The notes beneath the pieces were generated by a model. It searched no databases and was not told where the DNA came from. It saw only the letters and a program-made list of their open reading frames with translations. Shown in pieces: positions 1 to 7,857 of a stretch of DNA of 13,861 bases (position 1 is its first letter; each line of letters opens with the position of its first letter). Where the stretch lies: positions 61,134 through 74,994 of the forward strand of contig MELN01000056.1 in assembly GCA_001768675.1 (NCBI GenBank), in the 5' to 3' direction. Source of the DNA: Actinobacteria bacterium RBG_16_64_13 (GTDB lineage: Bacteria; Actinomycetota; Thermoleophilia; RBG-16-64-13). The translations under genes were made by a program, and so were the position numbers.

Positions 1-111
1 GCCGTAGCGCGCGAAGACGGCCTCCCCCTGGGTGATCACCCAGCGGCGCAGCGCCTGGTGGTCGGGAAGGACGTCATAGGTGCCCTTAGGAGCGGTGATG
101 GGCTCAGCCAT
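1..111 (-). CDS. hisS: histidyl-tRNA synthetase, N-terminal part (partial)
   Basis: The left edge cuts a gene after 37 codons. The visible protein begins MAEPITAPKGTYDVLPD and continues with a helix ending in VFARYG. This is the family's usual beginning: class II HisRS proteins start with a K/R-G-T-x-D-x-L/P motif (motif upstream of the first helix) and have a YGY a short way on. The enzyme charges tRNA-His, one of the four tRNAs also modified by the queuosine enzymes at the other end of the window. The ATG lies inside the end of the hydrolase gene (8-base overlap), with no strong Shine-Dalgarno, so translation is probably coupled. The order rsh, hydrolase, hisS is common in Gram-positive bacteria and supports the call. 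Confidence 0.88.
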   Translation of the reverse strand, partial: MAEPITAPKGTYDVLPDHQALRRWVITQGEAVFARYG

Positions 112-739
112 GAGCGCTTAGCCCCCCCAAGAAGGGGTTCTGCGCCAGCTCCTCGCCCAGAGTCGTCGACTGCATGTGACCGGGGTGAACGGGAGTCGCG
201 CCGGGGTAGCGCGTCGCCAACTTCTCGACAGACAGCAGAAGCTGTGCGAAGTCGCCGCCCGGGAAGTCCGTCCGTCCCACCGATCGATAGAACAGAAGAT
301 CCCCTGGGAAGAGATGCCCGTCGATTTCGAAGGTAATGTCACCCGGGGTGTGTCCGGGGGTCGCGACGACAGAGACCTTGAGCGCCCCAACGGTGATGGA
401 GCTTCCTTCGTCGACGGTCCGGACCGCCTGCGCCTCGAGCGCAGGTATAGGAAAGCCGGTGGCGGAGCACCCCTCGGTGCCTGTCAGCACGGGCGCCACC
501 AGGGCGGAGCAGTAAACAGGAGCTCCCGTGGCCTCGGCCAGACCCTTGACGCCCTCGATGTGGTCGAAATGCCCATGGGTCACGAGGATGGCCTCGAGCG
601 TTAGACCCTCCTTCTCGATCAATCGGGCCAGACGTTCAGGCTCGCCTCCCGGATCGACCGCACAGGCGCGCAGTGATCCGTCCCACACGAGATAGCAGTT
701 GGCTTGTAAAGGCCCTACCGGGGCGCACAGCATGTTCAT
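104..739 (-). CDS. metallo-beta-lactamase-fold hydrolase (GloB/YcbL-like)
   Basis: A 211-residue protein of the glyoxalase-II-like branch of the metallo-beta-lactamase fold, which usually hydrolyses thioesters using two metal ions. Metal ligands are visible in THGHFDH (54-60), H130 in TPGHTPGD, D147 in FPGDLLF and H188 in HPGHMQSTT. The C-terminal NPFLGG is also typical. Most relatives have GHGPxTT at the last site; here it is GHMQSTT, which keeps the His but loses the Gly-Pro turn. The substrate cannot be told; there is no separate C-terminal substrate domain as in true GloB. Genes of this type commonly sit between rsh and hisS in Gram-positive bacteria. The start codon could also be the ATG at 733. 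It overlaps the hisS start by eight bases. Confidence 0.88.
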   Translation of the reverse strand: MNMLCAPVGPLQANCYLVWDGSLRACAVDPGGEPERLARLIEKEGLTLEAILVTHGHFDHIEGVKGLAEATGAPVYCSALVAPVLTGTEGCSATGFPIPALEAQAVRTVDEGSSITVGALKVSVVATPGHTPGDITFEIDGHLFPGDLLFYRSVGRTDFPGGDFAQLLLSVEKLATRYPGATPVHPGHMQSTTLGEELAQNPFLGGLSAHG

Positions 740-747
740 GACCCCAG

Positions 748-753
748 ATTCTA
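748..753 (-). promoter_or_regulatory. candidate -10 box of the hydrolase gene
   Basis: TAGAAT (five of six matches to TATAAT) ends eight bases before the ATG at 739. No convincing -35 box lies 16 to 18 bases upstream. The layout, -10 then about eight bases containing GGGG, then ATG, mirrors that in front of recJ and would give a near-leaderless mRNA. Confidence 0.3.
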
Positions 754-783
754 CCAGAGGCTGAGTCGTGGCTGATCATGCCC

Positions 784-798
784 GTCCGGATGGCGGAC
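784..798 (-). other. short hairpin behind rsh
   Basis: GTCCG and CGGAC pair around a 5-base loop 13 bases after the rsh stop, with two more G-C pairs beyond one mismatch. There is no U-run, so a role as terminator is weak; it could mark the 3' end of the recJ-rsh message. Confidence 0.3.
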
Positions 799-811
799 CG
801 GCGGGCTGGGT

Positions 812-3094
812 TCAGTGAGGCGTGACTCGGTACGCGTCGTACACGGTGTCGATACGGCGGATCCGCTGCAGCACCGTCTCCAGATAGTCGATCTCCGGCA
901 CTTCGAACACGAAGCGGTCTTTGACCATGTTGTTCCGTGCGGTAGTGACCTGGGCGGCGATGATGCTGACGCCGCTCTCGCTCAGCGTACGTGAGATGTC
1001 CTCCAGCAGGTGATTGCGATCGTAGGCCTCGATCTGTACCTCCACGCGTAACGGGGCCTTCACCCGCGAGTCCCACACCACGTGGGCAAAGCGTTCGGGG
1101 TTCTTCTCGAGGTTCCTCACGTTGGGACAATCGCGCCGGTGGATGGTGATGCCGCGGCCCAACGAGATGTACCCCACGACGTCGTCTCCCGGGACCGGAC
1201 GGCAGCATTGAGGGAGGCGAATAGCCACGTCGTCGATCCCGTCGACGCGGATGCCGAGATGAGCGGCCGACGGAGTGCCTTTGACCTCTCGTGTCGCCGG
1301 TGTGGTGACCGAGAGGACCGCAGGCGCCTCCCCTTCCTTGTTCAGGTTTTGGATGACTCTTTGGACGACGTGCTGAGGGCTGATCTTGCCGGATCCCACC
1401 GCGATGAAGAAGTCCTCCTTCTTCGCGTGGTTGGACTCCTTGATCACTTCGGCCAAGAGATCCGAGTTCATCAGTCTTTGCGCCGGCAGACCCTGCTTGC
1501 GGAACGCGTCGAGAAGTGCCTCTCGGCCCAGATGCTCCGCGTCCTCGCGCCGCTCCCGGTTGAACCACTGGCGGATCTTGTTGCGCGCGCCGGAGCTCGC
1601 CACAAACTGCAGCCAATCGCGCGAGGGCCCTTGAGTCGTCTTGGAGGTAAGTATCTCGACGATATCCCCCGACTGCAGCCTGTACGTGAGGGGTACGATA
1701 CGATTGTCGACTTTGGCTCCGATGCAGCGGTGGCCCACGTCGGTGTGGATGGCATACGCAAAATCGATAGGCGTGGAACCCGCGGGCAGACTCTTGACTC
1801 CTCCCTTGGGCGTGAACACGTACACTTCATCGCGGAACAGATCGATGTGGAGCGATTCCATGAATTCGCCCGCGTCTTTCGTCTCCGACTGCCAGTCCAT
1901 GATCTGCCGCAGCCACTGCAGCCTCTCCAGGTGCGCGTCGGAGCGCTGGGCCGCCCGCGTGCCCTTCTCCTTGTACATCCAGTGGGCGGCGATGCCGTAC
2001 TGAGCGGTCTCGTGCATGTCCCGGGTGCGGATCTGGATCTCGAGGGGCTTGCCCTGGGGCCCCATCACCGTGGTATGGAGCGACTGGTACATGTTGAACT
2101 TGGGCATGGCTACGTAGTCCTTGAAGCGCCCAGGCAGCGGCTTCCACAAGGAGTGGATGATGCCCAAGGCCGCGTAGCAGTCCTTCACGGAATCGACCAA
2201 CACGCGGAGCGCGGTGAGGTCGAAGATCTCGTTGAACTCCTTGCCTTTGCGGACCATCTTGTCGTAGATGGAGTAGAAGTGCTTGGTCCGTCCGGCGATC
2301 TCGGCCCCAATGTTGACTGCCGACAACTCTCGGCTGAGTATGCCCTTGGCCTCTTCCATGTCGCGCTCGCGGTCGGCGCGACGCTGGGCGACCATCCGTT
2401 GGATCTCCGAGTATTTCCGTGGATGAAGCGTGGCGAAGGCGAGGTCTTCCAGCTCCCACCGCACGGACTCGATCCCGAGCCTGTGAGCCAGCGGGGCATA
2501 GACTTCAAGTGTCTCCTTCGCCTTCTGGATCTGCTTGTCTTTGCCCAGATAGCCGAGCGTACGCATGTTGTGCAGCCGATCGGCCAGCTTGATGAGGATC
2601 ACCCGGATGTCCTTGGCCATGGCCACGATCATCTTGCGGATGTTCTCAGCCTGCTCCTCCTCGACGGTGCTGAAGGACATCTGAGACAGTTTGGTGACAC
2701 CGTCTACAAGTAAGGCCACTTCGTCGCCGAATTGCTCGCGAACGGCGTCGATGGACATCCCCGTGTCTTCGACCACGTCGTGCAAGAGCGCCGCCGCGAG
2801 CGTGGCACTGTCGAGCCCTAGTTCGGCGCAGATGGTGGCAGTGCCCAGCGGATGATTGATGTAGGCCTCGCCGCTGGCGCGCAGCTGCGATCGATGCTGG
2901 GCGGCGGCCACCTCGAAGGCGCGCGTCACCAGCTCGCGATCAAAGGTCGGGTTGCGCTTCTCGATGGCGCGGAAGAGTTCCTCCAAGGAGGCGCGGTTCT
3001 GCTCAACTGCCTCCTCGGGGCTCAGCGGTGGCGCCCCCTTAGGATGCGACGCCGAGCGAGCGGTCTTCACAGGGTCAGACAAAGTCTCGAGCAC
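812..3094 (-). CDS. rel: bifunctional (p)ppGpp synthetase/hydrolase, RelA/SpoT family
   Basis: This 760-residue long-form Rel makes and breaks the alarmone (p)ppGpp in the stringent response. The hydrolase half has H81, HDVVED (105-110) and LADRLHN (170-176). The synthetase half has FDLTALRV (291-298), RFKD (323-326, the RxKD form of bifunctional enzymes), the MYQSLHTTV loop (335-343) and LEIQIRT (351-357). Both activities therefore look intact. A TGS domain (about 421-485), the CC/H/C zinc-finger-like region (C630, C631, H652, C656) and a C-terminal ACT domain (about 682-757) follow. The start is uncertain. The GTG at 3094 overlaps recJ by 28 bases with GAGGA directly against it; a TTG at 3082 has GAGGAG 11 bases away; a GTG at 3070 would give a 4-base GTGA overlap. 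All leave the domains whole. Confidence 0.95.
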   Translation of the reverse strand: MLETLSDPVKTARSASHPKGAPPLSPEEAVEQNRASLEELFRAIEKRNPTFDRELVTRAFEVAAAQHRSQLRASGEAYINHPLGTATICAELGLDSATLAAALLHDVVEDTGMSIDAVREQFGDEVALLVDGVTKLSQMSFSTVEEEQAENIRKMIVAMAKDIRVILIKLADRLHNMRTLGYLGKDKQIQKAKETLEVYAPLAHRLGIESVRWELEDLAFATLHPRKYSEIQRMVAQRRADRERDMEEAKGILSRELSAVNIGAEIAGRTKHFYSIYDKMVRKGKEFNEIFDLTALRVLVDSVKDCYAALGIIHSLWKPLPGRFKDYVAMPKFNMYQSLHTTVMGPQGKPLEIQIRTRDMHETAQYGIAAHWMYKEKGTRAAQRSDAHLERLQWLRQIMDWQSETKDAGEFMESLHIDLFRDEVYVFTPKGGVKSLPAGSTPIDFAYAIHTDVGHRCIGAKVDNRIVPLTYRLQSGDIVEILTSKTTQGPSRDWLQFVASSGARNKIRQWFNRERREDAEHLGREALLDAFRKQGLPAQRLMNSDLLAEVIKESNHAKKEDFFIAVGSGKISPQHVVQRVIQNLNKEGEAPAVLSVTTPATREVKGTPSAAHLGIRVDGIDDVAIRLPQCCRPVPGDDVVGYISLGRGITIHRRDCPNVRNLEKNPERFAHVVWDSRVKAPLRVEVQIEAYDRNHLLEDISRTLSESGVSIIAAQVTTARNNMVKDRFVFEVPEIDYLETVLQRIRRIDTVYDAYRVTPH

Positions 3095-5595
3095 TCCTCA
3101 TAGTCTGCCTCCGCCGACGCGTAGGCAGCGGTGTTCCGCGCCTGTAGTTTAGCCCCTCCGGGAGAAAGCCGTTCGACGCCCAGTTCGGCAAGGATGCCTT
3201 CCGCTCGGCCGAGGTCGGCGGAGGTGAGCACGACTCCACCCTCGGCCCACCCCATGGCGGCGGCTCTACGGTACATTTCCGCCCGGTCAAGGCCGTCTTC
3301 CTCCATCGCCCGATAGAGGCAGACCATGGCAAAACGCGGATGCACCAGGTAGCGCAGCAGTTGCGTGGTCGCCTGCCGCTCATCGTCGCCGTAGCAGAGA
3401 TGGATGCTTACCTCCGGGCGCGCGGCTTGGCTCAAGACAAGCAGATGTTCCGGCCGGAAGGGAGGATCGAGAACGATCACGTGGTCCCGGGGACCCACGA
3501 GTTCCGTCAGGTCGTTTACGGCGTCCCACTCCAGCGTTACCACACGGGCCGACGCCAGGCGGGTCTTGTCGGCGAGCATGCAACCTCGTCCCAGACAAGC
3601 CGTGTCTCCGCAGAGGTCAGTCACAGGCATATGGCTCTCCATGGCCGACATCGAGTGAGCGACGGAACAGCAGAGCATGACGGTCCGCTCCCCCGTGGCG
3701 AGCACCTGGGCGACTGCGCTCCAGCGAGCTCGGTGACCTCGCAAGTCGTGCGTGGCGGGCAATCTCGGAGACCCCGCGGACTTCGCACAAGCCGTGTCGG
3801 CTGCACTTGCTCCACCGGCCTCCACGGGATCGAGAAGGTCGCAGTCGCCGCAAGCGCCGGCGATGCGACCTTCGTTCGTGGCGGAGGATCCGATCCGTTC
3901 GAGGAGGAACTCCGGACGCAAGGTGCCCTGCCACTCGTCGACCCTGAACTGGGCACCAAGGACTCGTCCACAGGGCTCGTCGCGTAGCATCGAGTTGGAG
4001 TCACCCATGCCGAAGCCGATGCCGCGCACCCTCACGCCATCGACCTCGACGGAGCAGCGTAAATGGGCTCCGTTGCGGGTAGTCTCGGGTTGCTGTATAC
4101 ACGCATCCAGGAGGAGTAGTCGTGGTCTCGGGTTCCCTGTCCCGAAGGGACCCAACGAGGCCAGTGCGAGGGCCGTGTCGGCGCTGACATCTTCCCCCCG
4201 CAGTACGGCATCGGCCTGGTATGCCGGAAGGAAGTCGGACTCTGTGAGAAGGGCTCCGGCATGCTCCTCCATCGCCAGGCGGAATTCCTCCACTCGCTCC
4301 GCCGCAAGCGTGAGGCCGACCGCCTGCTTGTGTCCCCCGTACACCGTAAGGTGAGAGGAGCATGCATTGAGCCCCGCCATGAGGTCGTATGTCCCGAGGC
4401 TTCGCCCTGATCCCTTCGCGACTCCCTCGCGTATGCCCAACAGGATGGCCGGACGGTGATAGCGTTCGACCAGTCTTGCTGCCACTATCCCCACGACACC
4501 TTCGTGCCAGGATGGCCCGGCGAGCACTATCGCGGGAGGTAGCTGGGCAAAGGCATCCACACGAGCGACGGCTTCGTTCAGAATCTGCCGCTCCATGTCC
4601 TGACGCTCTCCGTTCAGCTCGTGCAGCGTCGCGGCCAGGGACCGCGCCTCCTGCTCATCCTCAGTGAGCAGCAGACGCAAAGGCGGCGCGGGATCGGCCA
4701 GGCGCCCGGCTGCGTTGAGACGGGGAGCCAAACGGAAAGCCACCGTACCGGAGTCGGCGATACCCGTGCACGCTGCCACCGAGGCAAGCGCACGCACGCC
4801 GACGCGCTGCCCAATGCCGACCAGTTTGAGTCCTTCCCGAACGTAGTAGCGGTTCTCTCCTCTGAGCGGCGCCAGGTCGGCGACGGTGCCGATCGCCACC
4901 AGGTCGAGCAGGCCATGGAGTTGCGGAGGAAGCACGTGACGGTCCGAAGCGGACAGCGCCACGTGAAGCCCGTGTAGAAGTTTGAGCGCCAGGCCGACTC
5001 CGCAGAGATCACCATGCGGATAGTCTCCCACCACCTCGTGGATCAGGTGACATTCCGGCAAGCGGGGTCCTGGTTGATGGTGGTCGACGACGATCACCTC
5101 TAGCCCCCGTGCCCTGGCCAAAGCCACTTCGTCCGGGTAGTTGACGCCGCAGTCCACTGTGATCAACAGCGCCGGCCCCCCCGCGGCTATGGCTTCCACA
5201 GCCCCGCGTGAAAGACCATAGCCTTCGTTGAAGCGGTTGGGGAGATACCACTCAGCCTCGATGCCCAGATCTCGGAGCCCGAGGATCACGAGGGCGGTGG
5301 CGGTGATGCCATCGGCGTCGTAGTCCCCGTGGACGACGACTCTACGGCGCTGCGAGATAGCGTCGGACAGCGCCCGAACAGCCGCGTCCATGTCTCCGAA
5401 CAGGAAAGGATCGGGAAGCGGGTAGGAGCAGTCAAGGAACATGCGCGCCTCGTCCGGGTCTACGATGCCTCGACCAGCCAAGACCGTGGCAGCCACCAGT
5501 GGCAACCCGAGCGCCTCGGCCAACTTCTGGGCCTTCTGCCATGGATAAGGGTTGACCACCCAGAAGGGCTGGCGGTTGATAGCGGTAGTGCTCAT
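3067..5595 (-). CDS. recJ: single-stranded-DNA-specific exonuclease RecJ with long C-terminal extension
   Basis: RecJ degrades single-stranded DNA 5' to 3' in recombination, mismatch and base-excision repair. The catalytic DHH motifs are present: HGDYDADG (89-96), D148 in TVDCG, VVDHH (169-173) and VADLAPL (238-244). The DHHA1 domain follows with RLNAAGR (292-298), SWHEGVVGIVA (362-372), GSGRS (395-399) and GGHKQAVGL (420-428). An OB-type segment runs to about 567. The remaining 275 residues are an extension rich in Cys (C582, C585, C603, C642, C643, C662, C667, C672 and others). It includes HVIVLDPPF (705-713), which resembles a decayed helicase strand, but no P-loop. Extensions of this kind exist in other Gram-positive RecJ proteins; I cannot say whether this one is homologous. 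The 3' end overlaps the next gene. Confidence 0.95.
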   Translation of the reverse strand: MSTTAINRQPFWVVNPYPWQKAQKLAEALGLPLVAATVLAGRGIVDPDEARMFLDCSYPLPDPFLFGDMDAAVRALSDAISQRRRVVVHGDYDADGITATALVILGLRDLGIEAEWYLPNRFNEGYGLSRGAVEAIAAGGPALLITVDCGVNYPDEVALARARGLEVIVVDHHQPGPRLPECHLIHEVVGDYPHGDLCGVGLALKLLHGLHVALSASDRHVLPPQLHGLLDLVAIGTVADLAPLRGENRYYVREGLKLVGIGQRVGVRALASVAACTGIADSGTVAFRLAPRLNAAGRLADPAPPLRLLLTEDEQEARSLAATLHELNGERQDMERQILNEAVARVDAFAQLPPAIVLAGPSWHEGVVGIVAARLVERYHRPAILLGIREGVAKGSGRSLGTYDLMAGLNACSSHLTVYGGHKQAVGLTLAAERVEEFRLAMEEHAGALLTESDFLPAYQADAVLRGEDVSADTALALASLGPFGTGNPRPRLLLLDACIQQPETTRNGAHLRCSVEVDGVRVRGIGFGMGDSNSMLRDEPCGRVLGAQFRVDEWQGTLRPEFLLERIGSSATNEGRIAGACGDCDLLDPVEAGGASAADTACAKSAGSPRLPATHDLRGHRARWSAVAQVLATGERTVMLCCSVAHSMSAMESHMPVTDLCGDTACLGRGCMLADKTRLASARVVTLEWDAVNDLTELVGPRDHVIVLDPPFRPEHLLVLSQAARPEVSIHLCYGDDERQATTQLLRYLVHPRFAMVCLYRAMEEDGLDRAEMYRRAAAMGWAEGGVVLTSADLGRAEGILAELGVERLSPGGAKLQARNTAAYASAEADYEECSRLCLTL

Positions 5596-5604
5596 GTCCC
5601 CAAC

Positions 5605-5633
5605 ACTATAGCGAGCGCATCGGACGGTGTGGA
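5605..5633 (-). promoter_or_regulatory. candidate promoter of recJ, near-leaderless
   Basis: On the minus strand TCCACA (5628-5633, four of six matches to TTGACA) is followed after 17 bases by TATAGT (5605-5610, five of six). The -10 box ends nine bases before the recJ ATG, so transcription would begin within a few bases of the start codon, giving a leaderless or nearly leaderless mRNA. A 6-bp hairpin (5623-5638) overlaps the -35 box and could be a weak terminator remnant for the gene upstream. Confidence 0.45.
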
Positions 5634-5649
5634 CCGCCTCGCTCGGGCG

Positions 5650-7365
5650 TCACAGCCTCCCCGAGCGGATGATGGCGTATATCAGCCAGGCACCGAAGAA
5701 CAGGGAACCGGCGAAGCCCGGGAGACCCCAGACCGAAAGGCCGGCAACGTGAGGTCCACCATCCACAAGGATAACGACTGCTGTGCTGGTCACGCCAAGA
5801 GCAATGCTCACCAGGGCGACCACCAGCCGGTTGGTGATGACATCAAGCCGGTGGATCACATTCTCCAACCCCACATGCCGGTGCTTGATCTCCAATTCCC
5901 CCGCGCGGAGTTCCTCCAGCAGGTCGTGTAGCTGCAGCGGGTACTCGCTGAACACCTGCGCGTATTCGGCTGCGTATCGCTGGATACGCCGCGGGATCCT
6001 CCGGGGGTCCACGAGTCTCCTCTTCAGCTCCCCGCTGAACTGCCGCGCGACCTCGAACAGATTGAGATCGGGATAGAGTTGACTCACTACGCCGTTCAAG
6101 GTCAAGACGGCCTTGTCAAGGACAAGGAATCTGCTGGGCAGATGCAGTCGCAAGGAATAGATGATGTCGAGGATCTGGTGAAGGACGGCGCGCGCGTCTA
6201 TGCCGCCCAAGGAGGCTCCAAAGTAGCGACTGAAGGCTTCTTCGACGGCTTCCGTCACGGCTCCGTCCACAGAAGGAGCCCACTGTACCCCCAGACGCTT
6301 CAACGATCGTTTCACGCCGGGGATATCGGACTGGACGACATGCAAGAACAGCTTCGTGCCCTCCTCCAGGTCGTCGGCCCTTAGAAGGGCGACAATGCCG
6401 AAGTCGAGCAGTCCGATCCTTCCCTCTCCCAGGTACACGATGTTGGCCGGATGAGGATCACCATGGACAAAGCCGTCTCGGAACATCTGCTTGAACCAGC
6501 AGGTCGAAATGAGCTGCGCCAGGTCTCTTCTTTCCTCCATCGGAAGATCTTGGATCTCGGAGTGGTTGAGCGTAGGTCCGTCGAGCCGCTCCATGGTGAG
6601 GACTCGCCTGCTGCAATAGCGTTCATGGACCTGGGGGATCCACACTGCTTCGTCATCGACGAAATTGGCGGCGAAGCGCATGGCGTTGCGCGCCTCGAGA
6701 CCGTAGTCCAGCTCGCGGCCGATCGAGCGCGAGAACTCCTCGACGACTTCAACGGCGGAGAACCCAGCCCCGATATGGCCTTCGATCATCTCCGCGAATT
6801 GGTGCAGAAGATCGACGTCCCTGTGGATCTGTCGCGCCGCGTCGGGCCGTTGCACCTTGACCACGACCCGTTCCCCGCCGGGGAGCACCGCCCCATGGAC
6901 CTGCCCGATGGAAGCTGAGGCCAGCGGCTGAGTCTCGAAGCTCTCGAACGCCCGAGCCAACGTTAGACCCAGGTCTTCCTGGATGACTTGTTCCACGGTC
7001 GAGAACTCGAAAGGCGAAACGCTATCCTGCAACTTGACAAGCTCGTGGACTATGTCCGCTGGCACGATGTCAGGCCGGGTACTGAGGAGTTGGCCGAACT
7101 TGACGAAGGTCGGGCCGAGCTCGTCCAACATCTCACGGATGTGCCGCCCGCGCTGAGCGTGGGGCGGCGGGTGCTTCTTACGCCTCCACGGCAGAACCGG
7201 GAAGAGCCTATGACGTTCGAAGAAGTACCCGAAGCCGTGACGGACCGCGACCTCGGTGATCTCTCTCATCCGCTCGAAATTGCGGACGCGGGTTATGAAG
7301 CTCGGATGCCTAACCTGTACTGGCGGCAAGACCACCCCCTGAGCGACCATGATCCGCAGACGCAT
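5650..7365 (-). CDS. AarF/UbiB-family (ABC1/ADCK-like) kinase-fold protein
   Basis: A 571-residue member of the UbiB atypical kinase family, which in other bacteria supports isoprenoid-quinone synthesis or lipid handling at the membrane. All hallmark motifs are visible: KFGQ (89-92) in the N-terminal extension that gates the active site, the Ala-rich loop ASASIGQ (149-155) in place of a Gly-rich loop, K170 in VVVKVQRP, ELDY (218-221), the catalytic HGDPHPAN (301-308), and DFG (321-323). Two membrane segments close the protein at about 513-532 and 547-565. The ATG at 7365 is only weakly supported: GGGGGG abuts it, and another ATG lies five codons in. It lies 62 bases behind the phasin-like gene. 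Whether it serves ubiquinone, menaquinone or another lipid cannot be told from the sequence, so I give no symbol. Confidence 0.9.
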   Translation of the reverse strand: MRLRIMVAQGVVLPPVQVRHPSFITRVRNFERMREITEVAVRHGFGYFFERHRLFPVLPWRRKKHPPPHAQRGRHIREMLDELGPTFVKFGQLLSTRPDIVPADIVHELVKLQDSVSPFEFSTVEQVIQEDLGLTLARAFESFETQPLASASIGQVHGAVLPGGERVVVKVQRPDAARQIHRDVDLLHQFAEMIEGHIGAGFSAVEVVEEFSRSIGRELDYGLEARNAMRFAANFVDDEAVWIPQVHERYCSRRVLTMERLDGPTLNHSEIQDLPMEERRDLAQLISTCWFKQMFRDGFVHGDPHPANIVYLGEGRIGLLDFGIVALLRADDLEEGTKLFLHVVQSDIPGVKRSLKRLGVQWAPSVDGAVTEAVEEAFSRYFGASLGGIDARAVLHQILDIIYSLRLHLPSRFLVLDKAVLTLNGVVSQLYPDLNLFEVARQFSGELKRRLVDPRRIPRRIQRYAAEYAQVFSEYPLQLHDLLEELRAGELEIKHRHVGLENVIHRLDVITNRLVVALVSIALGVTSTAVVILVDGGPHVAGLSVWGLPGFAGSLFFGAWLIYAIIRSGRL

Positions 7366-7427
7366 CCCCCCGCCGACACGCCCAGCGCGGCAAGGCGCGT
7401 GGAAGACAACTCCGGTGGGACTGGCGG

Positions 7428-7844
7428 TTACTCCCCAGGCGGCCCGCTGGCCGCGCCCCCACCAACGCCGGCATCGGCCGCCGACTCGAGGAGTTGCACG
7501 CGATGCTCCAGTTGCCGAAGGCGGAATTCGACGTCTTCCGACTGCCGCTTTGTTGTCAATCCGAGATCGCGATACGCGCCCTGAAGCGACGAATCAGCCT
7601 TGCGAAGCACGGAACGAGCCTCTTCCCGACTCCGGCTGACGAGACGCTCCACGACCTCGCGGCCCTCGTCAGAGTTGAGCTGGCCCCGACGCACGAGTTC
7701 TTCCACCAGTTCCTGCACACGGTCCTTAGTGAGCGCGGCCGCCCCCATGCCGGCAAGAAACGTCCGCTCGATGAGATCCCGGACGTTCTGGGCGGTGGTG
7801 CTCCGCGCTTCGTCGGCTGTGGTGTTCTCAGCCTCGTTGGTCAT
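7428..7844 (-). CDS. phasin-like coiled-coil protein (COG3937-type)
   Basis: This 138-residue protein looks like the small coiled-coil family annotated as polyhydroxyalkanoate synthesis regulator phasin. After a short polar N-terminus comes an amphipathic stretch (NVRDLIERTFLAGMGAAALTKDRV, about 20-43). Then follow charged heptad-rich helices (VQELVEELVRRGQLNS, about 43-58, and VERLVSRSREEARSVL, about 65-80), a final helix (VEFRLRQLEHRVQLLE, about 105-120), and a Gly/Ala tail. There is no signal peptide or long membrane segment. Phasins coat polyester granules, but these distant relatives also occur in bacteria without such granules, so the role is uncertain. The gene starts 13 bases after secF and is followed by a UbiB-family kinase gene; this pairing is common and suggests joint work at membranes or lipid surfaces. 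It ends in TAA. Confidence 0.7.
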   Translation of the reverse strand: MTNEAENTTADEARSTTAQNVRDLIERTFLAGMGAAALTKDRVQELVEELVRRGQLNSDEGREVVERLVSRSREEARSVLRKADSSLQGAYRDLGLTTKRQSEDVEFRLRQLEHRVQLLESAADAGVGGGAASGPPGE

Positions 7845-7849
7845 AGCGT

Positions 7850-7856
7850 CCTCCTC
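7850..7856 (-). promoter_or_regulatory. Shine-Dalgarno that sets the phasin-like gene start
   Basis: GAGGAGG lies five bases before the ATG at 7844 and just after the secF stop. It fixes this ATG as the start rather than starts further upstream that would lie inside secF. Confidence 0.8.
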
Positions 7857-7857
7857 T

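Noticed and set aside
1082..2713. Plus-strand open frame of 543 codons opposite rsh
   Set aside because: It is fully antisense to a well-conserved gene, contains no recognisable domain, and long antisense frames are expected in high-GC coding DNA.
3340..3987. Plus-strand open frame of 215 codons opposite the recJ extension
   Set aside because: I considered whether the odd RecJ C-terminus might be an artefact of a real gene on the other strand. The minus frame stays open to the recJ-rsh junction and overlaps rsh in a normal way, while the plus frame shows no family features.
5623..5638. Hairpin between ubiB-like gene and recJ as an intrinsic terminator
   Set aside because: The stem is only six pairs with one G-U and has no U-run; it is mentioned only as overlapping the recJ promoter candidate.
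7366..7427. Promoter or regulatory site between the phasin-like and UbiB-family genes
   Set aside because: The 62-base gap shows no convincing -35/-10 pair or clear hairpin; the two genes are probably co-transcribed.
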